Shown one piece after another: positions 1 to 10,516 of a stretch of DNA of 64,000 bases. Source of the DNA: Gautieria morchelliformis (Eukaryota; Basidiomycota; Agaricomycetes; Gomphales; Gomphaceae); NCBI GenBank assembly GCA_015179125.1, contig WHVA01000020.1, positions 248,001 through 312,000 of the forward strand, read 5' to 3'. Each line of letters begins with the position of its first letter. Positions within the stretch are counted from its first letter, which is position 1. Made by a program: the position numbers and the translations under genes. The notes under the pieces were generated by a model, which saw only the letters and a program-made list of their open reading frames with translations, was not told the DNA's origin and searched no databases.

Positions 1-39
1 GTAACCCGGAAGTTAGAAATCTTTCGACTCTGAGTTATC

Positions 40-273
40 TTAATTATGATGGCATATACTAGGTTCTGGATACTGAGAAACGTCGAAACCTGGAGAAAAA
101 GCAACATCTAACTTCGACCACTCACGAAGAGCATGCACCTGGATGGAATGAATATCTTGCTTCCTCATCGGAGGCAAACGTAAAGGTCTGTCATAAGGCA
201 TATATTCTTGATCGCCGATGTGCTGAAGGGCTACCCAGGCGGATAGGTTGGGGCAGGATGGACCTCCTACCAC
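40..273 (-). CDS. possible terminal exon, unknown protein
   Basis: A minus-strand open frame ends in a stop near 40. Its translation looks like ordinary soluble protein (NLSAWVALQHIGDQEYMPY, then HALREWSKLDVAF) and not like low-complexity shadow sequence. A possible splice acceptor (tag) lies just upstream near 262, so this could be the last exon of a gene reading leftward. Other minus-strand pieces at about 800-1030 could be earlier exons, but I could not link them. The family is not recognised. It may be only a chance frame. Confidence 0.2.
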   Translation of the reverse strand: MVGGPSCPNLSAWVALQHIGDQEYMPYDRPLRLPPMRKQDIHSIQVHALREWSKLDVAFSPGFDVSQYPEPSICHHN

Positions 274-1361
274 GGATCTTACGGAGAGAACTTTGAGACA
301 CTTGAAGTTACGCCATCATGGGGGTAGCAGAGAAGAAGCTTCGTATGAGAGAGACGAGGTGCAAGGCCCACTGAAGAACAGCACCACTGGAGCTACAGAT
401 GATGTGAGCTTTGACGAGAAGTTTAAGGATAAACAGGGTACGACACCAAGCGAAGATGATGTATGTTGTTGACCGATTATCCCCTTCAAGCACAGCACTG
501 AAGCAGGTGTAGGTGAGAGCCGATAGAGGAGAGGCATGGAGGTAACCAAGAACAATGCGCTAAGTATTTCCTGTGTCGCCAGTCCAAAAATATGAAGAAA
601 GCATTTCGTGTTGTACGAGTTTCTTGTCTCAGTGCGCTAATATGACTTAGCCCCTCCAACCACTCTGTGCCTTTCGAGGAATGGCGTGTGCCGAGGGTGA
701 CGGTGACAGGCACTACTTGCCACAGGGGACTTTCTTGGCGAAGGATTTGAATCAGGCATCAGCACACCGATTTCAAATATCTTGCAAGTCCGTGGTTCAA
801 GCTGCCTCCGAGACTTTGGAAGTTAGTGAAAGTGACTTGATAGTTACGCTTTTAGGTATGAGCATCAAGTTATAGGCAGGTTGAAGCAGATCCTTTGCTT
901 CTTTTCTTATCAGGCTGGATAAGGGAGATGAGTAGCCTTTCCACGACTCGTTCGGATCAAGGGTACTTCGGCGGGGATTGGTGTATACTGCTAGCGAGCT
1001 GTCTTCAATGTTTGGTGAAGAAAAACAGGACAATAGCGGTCATGGAGGATACAGAATACAAATATAAGTACGAGCCGGACTCTCTAATTCGCGAATCTCG
1101 CACAAGACCTTTTGGTTTCTTTACTCTTTCGCGCGCGCGACAAAAAGCTGCTCAGTGAAAAGATATCTGATCACACGACCTTTCATCGCTGATCGCCAGC
1201 CGGCCGGCCGTGGCCAAACAGCCGTCGCGTAGTCTGTATTGTCAGTGATCGATGAGAAGTTCGCAAGAACGACAATCAACTGATTCGATATTATTAAATA
1301 TCGGTTCCGAATTCAAATATTCAAGTCTCAACGTCTATTCAAATTATTTCTTGTTTGGGAC
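274..1361. other. no clear gene; includes carnitine acyltransferase upstream region
   Basis: I see no convincing coding sequence here. Short frames exist on both strands (for example minus 797-1033) without recognisable motifs. The last 200 bases hold an AT-rich stretch (about 1285-1350) directly before the acyltransferase start and probably contain its promoter. Confidence 0.4.
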
Positions 1362-3790
1362 ATGTACAAACAAATACAAAGGAACACCGTAAGCATGAGG
1401 TCTGCTACCGTTGGGAGCTCAGAGGCTCGAATTTTGTCTCGACGTCTTCCCGTGCCTCCACTCCGTCAAACACTGGACAAGTACGTCAAATCCCTTGTTC
1501 CATTCCTGCGCGAGGATGAAGCAAGAGGCGGCCCTTCCTTTGCCGCAGAAATGGATAGACAAGTAAAGTTGGCAACTGAGTTTGAGCATGGAATCGGGAG
1601 TACTCTGCAAGAACGTCTCATGGGCAAGTCCAGCCGTCATACCCAGTTCCCTCCGACCCTTAACATGCAATTTCCATGGCAGCCCTGGACAGAGCTTCTC
1701 CGTATAATTGGCTAGACGACAACTTTTGGATGAAAACAGCTTATTTACAATCCCGTTCCTCTCTTTTGATCAATTCGAACTGGTGGTGCGTATACCAACC
1801 TGACCCAAATGTCCCTATCGCTCCGCCCCCGAAAAGCGGCCAATACACGTTTTGGCAAGTTAGACGTGCCGCATGGCTAGTCCACAAAATGTTGCAATAT
1901 CGTGCCGCTTTGGAAAGGTGAGTATCGTCGTGTGCATGCATGAATTTCCCGTTGATATCGTCCGGCAAAGCAAGGCTCAACAGTCAGCCCACCTGAAAAG
2001 TGTGTCCTTAGTATATTTATCCTAATCCATCGTTCATGTTCTCGTCAATGTTCTTCTAGACATTCCCTTTCAGACCCCTTTCTACAGATGTCGAATACCT
2101 GTGGAATCATGCGATGTCCTCGCCTCGCTGCCTTCGCGCGGCAGTTCCGAATCCAGGAAGATCGTTCTTATGTTACGGGACTGGTTCTATACCATAGACA
2201 TTCTCGACGATACCGATACTCCAACACCGGTCTCCAAGATCGAATCATGCATTTGGGCGGCCATTCACGACGCAGACCATCGGCAGCAGCAGGGTGAAAT
2301 GGCAATTCCCGTCGGTGTGCTGACGGCTCATGACCGGAACTCATGGGCCAAGGTATTAATATGGCTTCTACTCGTCCCGCAGTTCACCAACCTTCAACGT
2401 CTAGGCTAGGCAGTGCTTGTTGTCTATCTCCCGACGAAACGAAGAAACTCTTGACGCTATAGAAAAATCCATCTTCGTTCTATCTCTAGATGATTACACT
2501 CAGACCCTGAACTACTTAGACGAACCACCGTCGATCAAGAATCTCGAATTGGACGCGCACATTCGAAATGCGTCTTCTGGGGTTGCTGGTCGCAACCGGT
2601 GGTGCGACAAATGTGTTAGTATATTTGTAGAAACCACATCACGCGCTGGGGGGATGGGTGAACACTCTCCTTGTGACGGCCTCGTCGTTGGCGCGTTGAT
2701 GAGCGACTCTTTGTCTGAAGCTCTCGACAGCGAGCAGTTTAGACCTAGTGGCGTCGCTGGCGAGGCAGCCGCAGAAACAGACTCTCGTACCCCTGGTTTC
2801 AGACGCCTCGACTGGGTTGTGAATGATTGGATTAAGAAACAGTGCACGGAAGCGGAACAACATGCAAGCCGGATCTGCGAGGACTCTGACGCTAGCGTGT
2901 TGGTTTTCCAAGACTATGGTACGAAGTGGGTGAAGGACGTTGGCAAGTAGTCTCACACATTCCCCTTACGACATACCTGACACTGCAGTCTTCAGGAAGT
3001 CTCTCCCCTGATGCTTACGCACAGATGGCTATGCAACTTGCGTGGTATAAGGTCCACGGATGTTTTACTGCAGCATATGAAACTGCTACAACCCAAATGT
3101 TTGCTCGTGGTCGCACTGAAGCGATTCGGTCATTCAGCCTTGAGAGCTGGCTATTTGTGACCGCCATGACTGACCCAAAGAGCGCTGTAAGTGCCCTAGT
3201 TGACCTTGCATACATATATATATTGATATATATATTGATGTGATGTGAAAGGGGGTCACTCGACTTGATCGTCTCCGTGATGCAGTCCGTGCACACAATA
3301 CATACACACGTGATGCCATCAAGGGCAAGGGAATCGACAGGCATTTATTGGGCCTTCGTCTCCTCATGAAGGATGGAGAGGCAGCCCAATTATTCCAAGA
3401 GCCCCTTTTCACACGTAGTGAAACATGGAAATTAAGCACAAGCGGTTTGTTTCACGGGGAGAGATTCTTGGCTACAGGGTCAGTCAGTCCCCCTTTGCTC
3501 ATATCACACTCACAAAATAACCCTAACGCCCTGGATGTCAGCTTCGGCTCGCCATATTGGGACGGCTATGGCATTCAATGTGAGTCGGGCACAGTGGTCA
3601 AAAACCCGATACTGAACTTGGCTACGCAGACGTCCTGAATCCTGAGGTCATGAAGTTTGGGATAGAAAGCAAAAGGTCTTGTCCGACAACTTCGACCGAG
3701 CGGTACAAAGAAGCTCTCGCCGAGAGTTTGCGGGAAATGCGAGTTTTATGTCATGGGGAAAGCAGAGCAGGAGACAGTGCCAGGCTCTGA
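1362..3790 (+). CDS. carnitine O-acyltransferase (CrAT/CAT2-type)
   Basis: The enzyme moves acyl groups (acetyl in CAT2-type enzymes) between CoA and carnitine to carry acyl units across organelle membranes. An eight-exon model keeps frame throughout: 1362-1623, 1683-1917, 2088-2352, 2414-2942, 2996-3186, 3252-3478, 3542-3579, 3630-3790 (635 aa). Family marks in order are SPYNWLDDNFWMK, NSNWWCVYQP, KSIFVLSLDDYT, the active-site block MGEHSPCDG with its histidine, MQLAWYKVHG, YETATTQMFARGRTEAIRS, and RDAIKGKGIDRHLLGL. The protein ends in Ala-Arg-Leu, a permitted PTS1 peroxisome signal, while the N-terminus is Arg/Ser-rich, so dual targeting as in yeast CAT2 is possible. Two introns (after 1623 and 2942) start with GC and not GT; only those sites restore the family frame. 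It converges on the membrane protein gene. The family call is near certain; substrate chain length is inferred. Confidence 0.93.
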
Positions 3791-4334
3791 AATGACGAGA
3801 ACAACGTGCTTACTGAGTATTCATCCATTCTACTGACGGTCTTCGTGTCGTTATACGTCGTTAAATTGTGGGTAATTCGAGCCTATAGATAAACCCACAA
3901 AATAGAACCCCCCCCCCAACTCTGGTAATAATGGCTGTAAGAGGTAATAATAGGAGATAGTTACAAGCAGACAAGAGCTCGAAATATATATGTATCGACC
4001 GCGTGAAGTCATTGTCGTGAACGACGTCCGATAACTCTGTATGCAAACATGAAGCAGGTGTCCGCCCAAGTAACTGAAGCAACTCAGCAATAGGCGAGAT
4101 GAAGAACAGCGCCAAAGGTTCACCTGGGGTGCGTTTTTAGAGAACATACAAAGATTTTCTTCAGTGAGAGCCAGTGATCCCCCTGTGACAGTACGAGTGG
4201 CACCTGGTGCTGCATCTCCCGCTGGTCAAGCATAGTCAGGGAGTCGTCACCCCACGGGTGAGAGGGCGGAGGGTAGTCATAGCTCAGCGAGGGCGGCATA
4301 GATTGAGCTCCATAAGTCTGGGTTGGTAGCTCGA
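3204..4334. repeat. segmental tandem duplication, unit 1
   Basis: This stretch aligns base for base, with scattered changes, to 5306-6437. The unit begins inside the intron after acyltransferase exon 5, covers the last three exons and the intergenic space, and ends inside the last exon of the converging membrane protein gene. Unit 1 holds the intact end of the acyltransferase but only a stranded piece of the membrane protein tail. Confidence 0.9.
3855..4334 (-). pseudogene. stranded copy of membrane-protein last exon
   Basis: The minus strand here matches the C-terminal tail exon of the multi-pass membrane protein at 5950-6437, for example the shared HLL..CIQSYRTS segment. It has small indels that shift the frame and no upstream exons: homology stops at 4334. 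It is a by-product of the tandem duplication and is unlikely to be expressed as protein. Confidence 0.75.
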
Positions 4335-5223
4335 TATTATAGCATTCTTCGCCGCAGTTAGGCGGCGTGTTCTGTGGACGACCGGACGCTGATATTCGAT
4401 TAGGAGGTTCTTATGAATGCACAATAGATGATAAAGTATAGTCGAACAATTAGTACCTGAGCTCTACCCGAGCCACCGAACCTTATGATCCTGAGTTCTA
4501 CGAAAACTAACCGAGCTTAACGGGATGATAGCGCCACGCGAACGGTCCACAAGCGGTTCAAGTTTTACTTTGAATCGAGGCGTTGTCCGCATCGATACAC
4601 GCACCTTGCACGCCTAGTACAACTCAGCGATGGTACTTTGAAGCTGGTTCTGGTTCTGGTTCCAATCAAAGCGTCGTCCGGCAGTGCCATCGATACACGC
4701 AACTTGGAGCACCTACATGCAGGCTACAAATTGAATTGGGATTAGCGAGAATATCGGACGATCCGGATCACCAACGCGGGACTACTTACAGTCCTTGCAT
4801 ACACCTTCCCGAGCCTTGTCCTACTACCTAAAGGTATATAGATATAGTGCTGGTGGAATCACCGTCTTGCTCTATATGCGCTTCTCCCATCAACCGCCCC
4901 TCAGATGCTCGCCGCGTTCCTGTGCAGGAGTAATCCTCAATGCATTCAAGTAGAGCTGCGCATCGACTCTCCAGGTATCAACAATGCATATATATACCCA
5001 TCACTACTCAGCAGATATTCGGGGTAACAACGTGTGAGAGCTAGATGACACTAGTAGAACATTTCCTCACCACGTCTTGGAGGCATAAAAGGGGTTCTGA
5101 ATATTTCAGAACCTGCCATCTGTTGGCGCAGCAGATCTCTCGAAGCGATACAATCAATTTGTATCGCTTCGAGAAATCCGCTGCGTCAACCGGTTACACT
5201 TTTCACTAATCTCCCTTTCAGAG
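4335..5223. other. spacer between duplication units; no gene seen
   Basis: No convincing coding sequence or known RNA is visible. The stretch contains a 31-base inverted repeat (5123-5190) near the start of unit 2. It may be what remains of an inserted element, but no terminal repeats with target duplications were identified. Confidence 0.5.
5123..5190. repeat. 31-bp-arm inverted repeat (hairpin)
   Basis: The arms at 5123-5153 and 5158-5190 are near-perfect reverse complements around a TCAA-type loop; the core arm is CTCGAAGCGATACAA. It lies about 35 bases upstream of the inverted acyltransferase fragment and the second duplication unit, so it may mark a rearrangement breakpoint or a small palindromic element. 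Confidence 0.75.
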
Positions 5224-5305
5224 TCATCCGCGCGTAAGCATCCAGGGAAGAGATTGCCTGACCGTCGTAATGGAATGTGTGAGACTACTTGCCAACGTCC
5301 TTCAC
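5224..5305 (-). pseudogene. inverted 80-bp piece of acyltransferase exon 4/intron
   Basis: The reverse complement of this stretch matches 2930-3020 of the acyltransferase gene (end of exon 4, the GC-AG intron and the start of exon 5), with a small internal deletion. The match is strongest over TGAGACTACTTGCCAACGTC. It sits directly against the start of duplication unit 2, showing that the duplication included an inversion. Confidence 0.75.
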
Positions 5306-5890
5306 CCTTGCATACACACATATATATATTGATGCCATGTAAAGGGAGTCACTCGTCTTGATCGTCTCCGTGATGCAAGTCGTGCACACAATACATGCAC
5401 ACGTGATGCCATCAAGGGCAAGGGAATCGACAGGCATTTATTGGGCCTTCGTCTCCTCATGAAGGATGGAGAGGCAGCCCAATTATTCCAAGAGTCCCTT
5501 TTCACACGCAGTGAAACATGGAAATTAAGCACAAGCGGTTTGTTTCACGGGGAGAGATTCTTGGCTACAGGGTCAGTCCCTCTCTGGTCATATCACACTC
5601 ACAAGGTAACCCTAACGCCTTGGACGTCAGCTTCGGATCGCCATATTGGGACGGCTACGACGTTCAATGTGAGTCGGGCACAGCTGTCAAGAACCCGATA
5701 CTGAAGTTGACTACGCAGACATACTGGATCCTGCGGTCATGAAGTTCGGAATAGAAAGGAAAAGGTCTTGTCCGACAACTTCGACCAAGCGGTACAAATA
5801 AGCTCTCGCCGAGAGTTTGCGGGAAATGCGAGTCTTATGTCAAGAAGAAAGCAGAGCAGGAGACAGTGCCAGGCTCTGAAAGGACGAGAA
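5306..5890 (+). pseudogene. duplicated 3' end of carnitine acyltransferase
   Basis: This is a second copy of acyltransferase exons 6 to 8, with splice sites and the terminal Ala-Arg-Leu-stop retained. It still reads DRHLLGLRLLMKDGEAAQLF and, after splicing, FGIE.KRSCPTTST. It lacks exons 1 to 5, including the catalytic His, so it cannot make an active enzyme. It belongs to duplication unit 2. Confidence 0.85.
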
Positions 5891-6437
5891 CAACGTGCTT
5901 ACTGAATATTCATTCATCCTACTGACGATCTCCGTGTCGTTATACGTCGTTACACTGCGGGTAATTCGAGCCTATACACGATAAACCCCCACAAAATAAA
6001 CAACCCTCCCCCAACTCTGGTAATAGTGGCTGCAAGAGCTAATAATCGGAGACAGTTACAAGCAGACAAGAACTCGAAATAGATATGTATCGACAGCATC
6101 AAGTCATTGTCGTGAACGTCTATGTGGGACGTCCGATAACTCTGTATACAAACAATGGGCAGGTGTCCGCCAAGTAACTGAGGCAACTCACCAATAGGCG
6201 AGGTGAAGAACAGCGCCAAAGGGTTCACCTGGGGTGCGCTTTTGGTGAACACACCAAGATTTTCCTCAGTGAGAGCCAGTGATCCCCCTGTGACAGTACG
6301 ATACACCTGGTGCTGCACCTCCCGCTGATCAAGGATAGTCATGGAGTCGTTATCCCACGGGTGAGAGCGCGGAGGGTAGTCATAGCTCAACGAGTGCTGC
6401 AAAGATTTAACTTCATAAGTCTGGGTTGGTAGCTCGA
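5306..6437. repeat. segmental tandem duplication, unit 2
   Basis: Second copy of the 1.13-kb unit at 3204-4334. Here the membrane-protein side is continuous with its full gene and the acyltransferase side is the fragment, the reverse of unit 1. The pattern fits one unequal event across the convergent 3' ends of two neighbouring genes. Confidence 0.9.
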
Positions 6438-8211
6438 CCTTGGAGGTGACAGGTGAGTCGCTGAGGAGGTAGGTTTTTGGGAGGCCCGTGTCCAATTTCG
6501 AGACGTTGGTAGAGTCTCTGGAACTCTGTGTCATTACCTTTACTCGCCGCCGCTCAGCTGCGGATCCATCGAGCCATCGTGTGGTCTCCAATTCGAGGTC
6601 TCGGGGGAAGAAAATCTAGGGAGGATGTTAATGCAAGATAGTGCTACGTAGGTTGTTCTTGCCATTAGTGTGATCGACGATTGGACAACAAGGCCAATTG
6701 ACGAGATTGCAAGCAGTAAATCTGAGATCCAGCTGATCAATGGCAAGTGATGAACCAGACAGGGATGCACACCTGCCCCAAACATGCCCTCATTGATTAT
6801 GTGGGTGTTGGGATTGAATCCTTCAATTGAGAAGAGAACTCCGGGGACGACAAACATGAAACGAAAGACAATCCGGATGATCTAGGAGGGGAGATCACGC
6901 GTGAGTACGGGATACTGGCACCGATATGACAGAACGTGCATTCAAGTCATGGAACTTCACCAATCGAACTACTGCATCCACGTCCGCGCCCTCCTCCTTC
7001 TGTGAACGTCATATGGATATGGTGCTTAAGATGAGACAACAGCAATCGACGATGTCTTCGTACATACCACTTTCCTGACAAAGTTTGGAAATACCCAGCT
7101 ACAACGAGAAGCACATACGTTCGCAAGTGCTGAAAAGGGATGGAAAGAGCTTACAGAACAGGGAGAAACCCAATCGTAATCAGCAGGCCAGTAACACTGC
7201 CTACGAACATTTGCCATACTTCGTTCTACATAATATGGGCAAAGTAGTAGAGGGTGGTTAGTAAACAGCCACAGCAACGGCCAAATTGAAAATGAAAGGT
7301 TATATAACTGGAAGAGCCTAACTATGTGTGTATGTATGGATGTATAGATTAGATTACTAACTCACTTTCACAGGATCGGCTCTTGTAACAATAGTCGTTA
7401 CAAAAGTTAGTGCCACAGCTAGGACGGATCCTCCCAGCCAGATCTTGAAGTATATCGACCTAAACCACGGCGTGGGAGAGGGCCCCGCATGAATCAAGAA
7501 GAACCAAAAACAGAGCTCTTTCGCAAAGAGAGCCTCAGGTCTAACAATGCGCTACGAATATTGCGAGAGACTGGCACATACCCTCAAGGTGTGATACACT
7601 GAGGTATTAGAAAGATGATTATACGGTCGTTTTGTTTGAACCAATTCGACGTACGCTTCGGCTCCCCATGCCACAGCGTTGAGCATAATCAAAGGGAAAC
7701 GTGCTCCCAGATTCTGGGGAGTCCATAACTCGAAAGGTTTTGGAAGTACTGTTATGTCATATGATCAATGATGATGGTGGGTAAGAAATCTCAACATACC
7801 TGTCCCATTCGACAGTGTAACGAAGCCCTCCTTATACTTGATAACAGCAGACCCTACCCAAAATATCGCTACTGTCAGCACTCCTACTGGATATGAGTAC
7901 TAAATGCCGGAAGTCAAGCAAGGGCCGTAAGGCTCTCGAATGGATGCAGGTGCGCACTGTCATGAACCGTTTGAATGCTCCTTGGCGGTCACGCATGAAG
8001 TTGAGACATCGGAATCGGTCAAACTTCCACAACTTCCAGGGTTTGCGATGAGCAGTAGACAAAAGTGATCGGGGCAGACCAAGGGAAATCTCACGTGAGT
8101 AACGTAGAACGCGCAGAGAGTTATCGACAGGAGAGCAGCGACTAACGCTCCACATGGAGAGAGATCTGACATAATCCAGAAACCTAGCGCCGATGCATAC
8201 ACCCGGTGCAT
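5950..8211 (-). CDS. multi-pass integral membrane protein, uncharacterised fungal family
   Basis: A ten-exon model stays in frame: 8211-8095, 7899-7800, 7748-7582, 7533-7366, 7225-7155, 7098-7068, 6999-6940, 6881-6773, 6721-6663 and 6615-5950 (about 515 aa). The first two-thirds contain several hydrophobic spans, for example GALVAALLSITLCAFYVTH, GVLTVAIFWVGSAV, GSVTGLLITIGFLPVLW and DLLLAISSIGLVVQSSITLM, joined by short loops such as DVDAVVRLVKFHDLN and IIRIVFRFMF. The last 200 residues are polar and probably face the cytosol; where the frame truly ends is uncertain because that exon is degenerate in the duplication. I recall the pattern from unnamed Agaricomycete membrane proteins; I know of no assigned function. 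Two introns (from 6939 and 6662) begin with GC. Its promoter faces YAR1. Confidence 0.75.
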
Positions 8212-8629
8212 CCGTGAGTGGCTGGTATATGACCTTGCAATAATGGCTTACAAGGTTGTGTGAGGGTTAGGCAACGTGGGCAATGTGTAGCGATAGACAA
8301 GCAGGCTCAAGGTTGTAGGTAAAGAGCGTAGCGCGTGTGATATGGGAATTGGTGTGATATGGGAACTGATATGAATTGTATAACCTGAGCATCGGGCGAG
8401 ACGCTTGATTTACTACGCTCAAGCTCCGGAATGCTGGCGCACCGTCATGTGTGGGAAATGCGATGCTACTATCTCTGCCGTCATTGATACTCCTATATGT
8501 CCGAGAATACGCTTGAGAACCATGGCAAAGCGGCGAGCATGTGTAAGGTGTGAAACGTGATTGTGAGCCAAGTAGACGCTGCATCAGTGGCTTGGTCGGA
8601 GTTCTAAAGCTCGGAGGAAGCGAGCCTGC
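8212..8629. promoter_or_regulatory. divergent intergenic region (likely bidirectional promoter)
   Basis: The membrane protein gene (start 8211, minus) and the ankyrin gene (start 8630, plus) point away from each other across 418 bases. No coding sequence is evident between them. It contains a short direct duplication, TATGGGAATTGGTGTGATATGGGAACTG-like, near 8340-8370. No specific operator can be named. Confidence 0.5.
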
Positions 8630-9283
8630 ATGGCCTCAGTAGACGACAAGGAGGATCTTTTGCTCTCTTGCCGATATGGTGACCTTGATGATGTTCAGCG
8701 TTTCGTAGGAACATATGGCTCGGACTCGCTGGACGATGTGAAAGATGACAACGGAAACACGGTCCTGCATATGGCATGTGGAAATGGTCACGAAGGTGCG
8801 CCGCCCCACCTTCTGTGTTCTGAGGGAAAATTCCTGATCTAATCTGCAGATATCCTTGATTACATTCTCCCTCTCGTCTCTCCTTCGTTGTTGGCCGTTG
8901 CCAACCATTCGGGTTCTACACCGTTACATTGGGCGGCACTCAATTCGCATCTTTCAACAGTGAAAAAACTTGTGCTTTTCCCACACGGTCCTGGCGCCGC
9001 ATTAATAGACTGCAAGAATGTGGCAGGTCGCAGTCCCTTGGGTGAAGCTGAACTTGCAGGCTGGGAAGAGGGGGCTCAGTGGCTAGTGGGGCAGATGGCT
9101 TTGGATGATGGCGACAGGGGGGTTGCGAGCAAAGAAGAAGATGCTGACGGCGAAGAGCTGGAACAGGAAGTGGGGGAAGTGGAGGTAGAAATTCAAGATG
9201 CGGAAGGCCGCATTGCAAAGATGAGCCTAGGGCAGACGCAAAACAAAATAAGCCCAGTAGAAACTCCCGGTGAGCCGCACTAA
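8630..9283 (+). CDS. YAR1: ankyrin-repeat protein, YAR1-like ribosome assembly factor
   Basis: Two exons (8630-8795 and 8850-9283; 54-bp GT-AG intron) give 199 aa, close to the 200 aa of yeast Yar1. Two ankyrin repeats are visible: DDNGNTVLHMACGNGHEDIL and HSGSTPLHWAALNSHLSTV, with the beginning of a third at VAGRSPLGEAELAGWEEGA. An acidic tail rich in Glu and Asp follows (about residues 130-180). Yeast Yar1 is a chaperone of ribosomal protein uS3 (Rps3) and acts in cytoplasm and nucleus. Length, repeat number and acidic C-terminus support orthology, but many small ankyrin proteins look similar. Confidence 0.75.
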
Positions 9284-10044
9284 AAATTGGATGTAGGGGT
9301 GAGTGACCTTTGTAAGTGTCGGTTCCAAACTCTGACCTCTTTCAAAACAGATGATACCTCGATAATTCTGCTCGTGGGCTGCCCTGAACAGCGCTTACGC
9401 TACTGTGTGAGGACCTCGGGAATTCTATGGGCTCTAAGGTCACGCCATGCGGTTTCGAAACGCCTGCAGACGTCTTCGCTGGAGGCTGTGTCATGTAGGA
9501 TCTCGAAGCATACATCAATTGACCCTGGATTTTGACATCTGACTCGGTAGTACTGTGAACTATTCAGGCTGATGATCGCTGAGTACTCGTAGGACAGACA
9601 CCCAAACACAAAACCATATCATAGAACTAGCGTTTGACTATCGACGACAGACCCAACGGAAGCTGCGGTGTACACATATTATAGCATTCATAGTTGTAAC
9701 TCTGATAAATGGGCCACTAGTGGTCGTCCACAACCACGATCTTGATCCATCCAGGCGTTCAATATGGTCCATCATCCTAGTAAACCTGCATGCAGGGGCC
9801 GCATCATATCATCAGATCATAGGCTAGAACCTAGCGTTTACTCGTGGTTAGAGTGCCAGGCACACCTTACTAATTATTGCGGCTCGACAGAATCAATCCG
9901 ATGTTTGACTGCTCCTCGACTGAGATACCATGGGAGGATGGGTGACCGGTGATCCCGAACTAGTAGGAGTTGGTCAAGTGCGTCGATCACCTCCTTCCTT
10001 TTTCTCCGATTCCAATATTTCAAATCTGGATTGTTGAGAGCATG
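9284..10044. other. intergenic; no gene recognised
   Basis: Short frames exist (for example 9287-9535 +) but show no domain and no good splice structure. The segment 9840-9975 has faint RNA polymerase III promoter-like words that do not fold into a known RNA. The PMI relic starts at the right end. Confidence 0.45.
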
Positions 10045-10131
10045 CAAACCAGACACGCACCCGCGGAAAGCCGACGTGTGCGATCTCGTCGTCGAGCTCG
10101 ATCGCCAGTTTCTGGGCGACATTGGCGTTTG

Positions 10132-10205
10132 GAGAGCAACCCGGCCATTCGCACGGCGTCCATGGACACGTCCATAGACGTGTCCATGGACCTGGTAACC
10201 CTAAT
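10132..10205. repeat. left terminal inverted repeat of KDZ element
   Basis: It pairs with 11880-11950. Shared blocks, reading inward from each end, are CCGGCC, TCGCAC, ATGGACACGTC, ATAGAC and AACCCTAA. The left copy has an extra GTGTCCATGG step, giving a small internal palindrome. Confidence 0.8.
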
Positions 10206-10516
10206 TCGTTAGTAAGATGAGTGTATATGTGGGTGGCGACAATAATACCATTGCCTCATACAGGCGACTCGGGAACTCGACCGCGTCGTTCCCCATAACG
10301 TCGTGCTCGCTGTTCTTCGGATAGACGTCGGCCCTGAGCTCATCGCCCGCCACAACGAGCCGCCTTAAGCCCGCGTTTGGAAAACGTTCCTCACGGCGAC
10401 CGTGTCGAAGGCTTCCCTGTACGACACATCGCACCGGCCCAGATCCCCGTGTTATTTTCACATACGACACATTCCTTCACCTGCGTCCTTTGCCGCCTTG
10501 TCTCCGATCCTCGTCG

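Noticed and set aside
1623..1683. GT donor at 1628 for the first acyltransferase intron
   Set aside because: Using it puts exon 2 out of frame; the GC donor at 1624 gives the family sequence.
9840..9975. 5S rRNA- or tRNA-like words (TGGTTAGAGTGCCAGGCA, GGATGGGTGACC)
   Set aside because: Only isolated promoter-box-like matches; no cloverleaf or 5S fold can be drawn and spacing is wrong on both strands.
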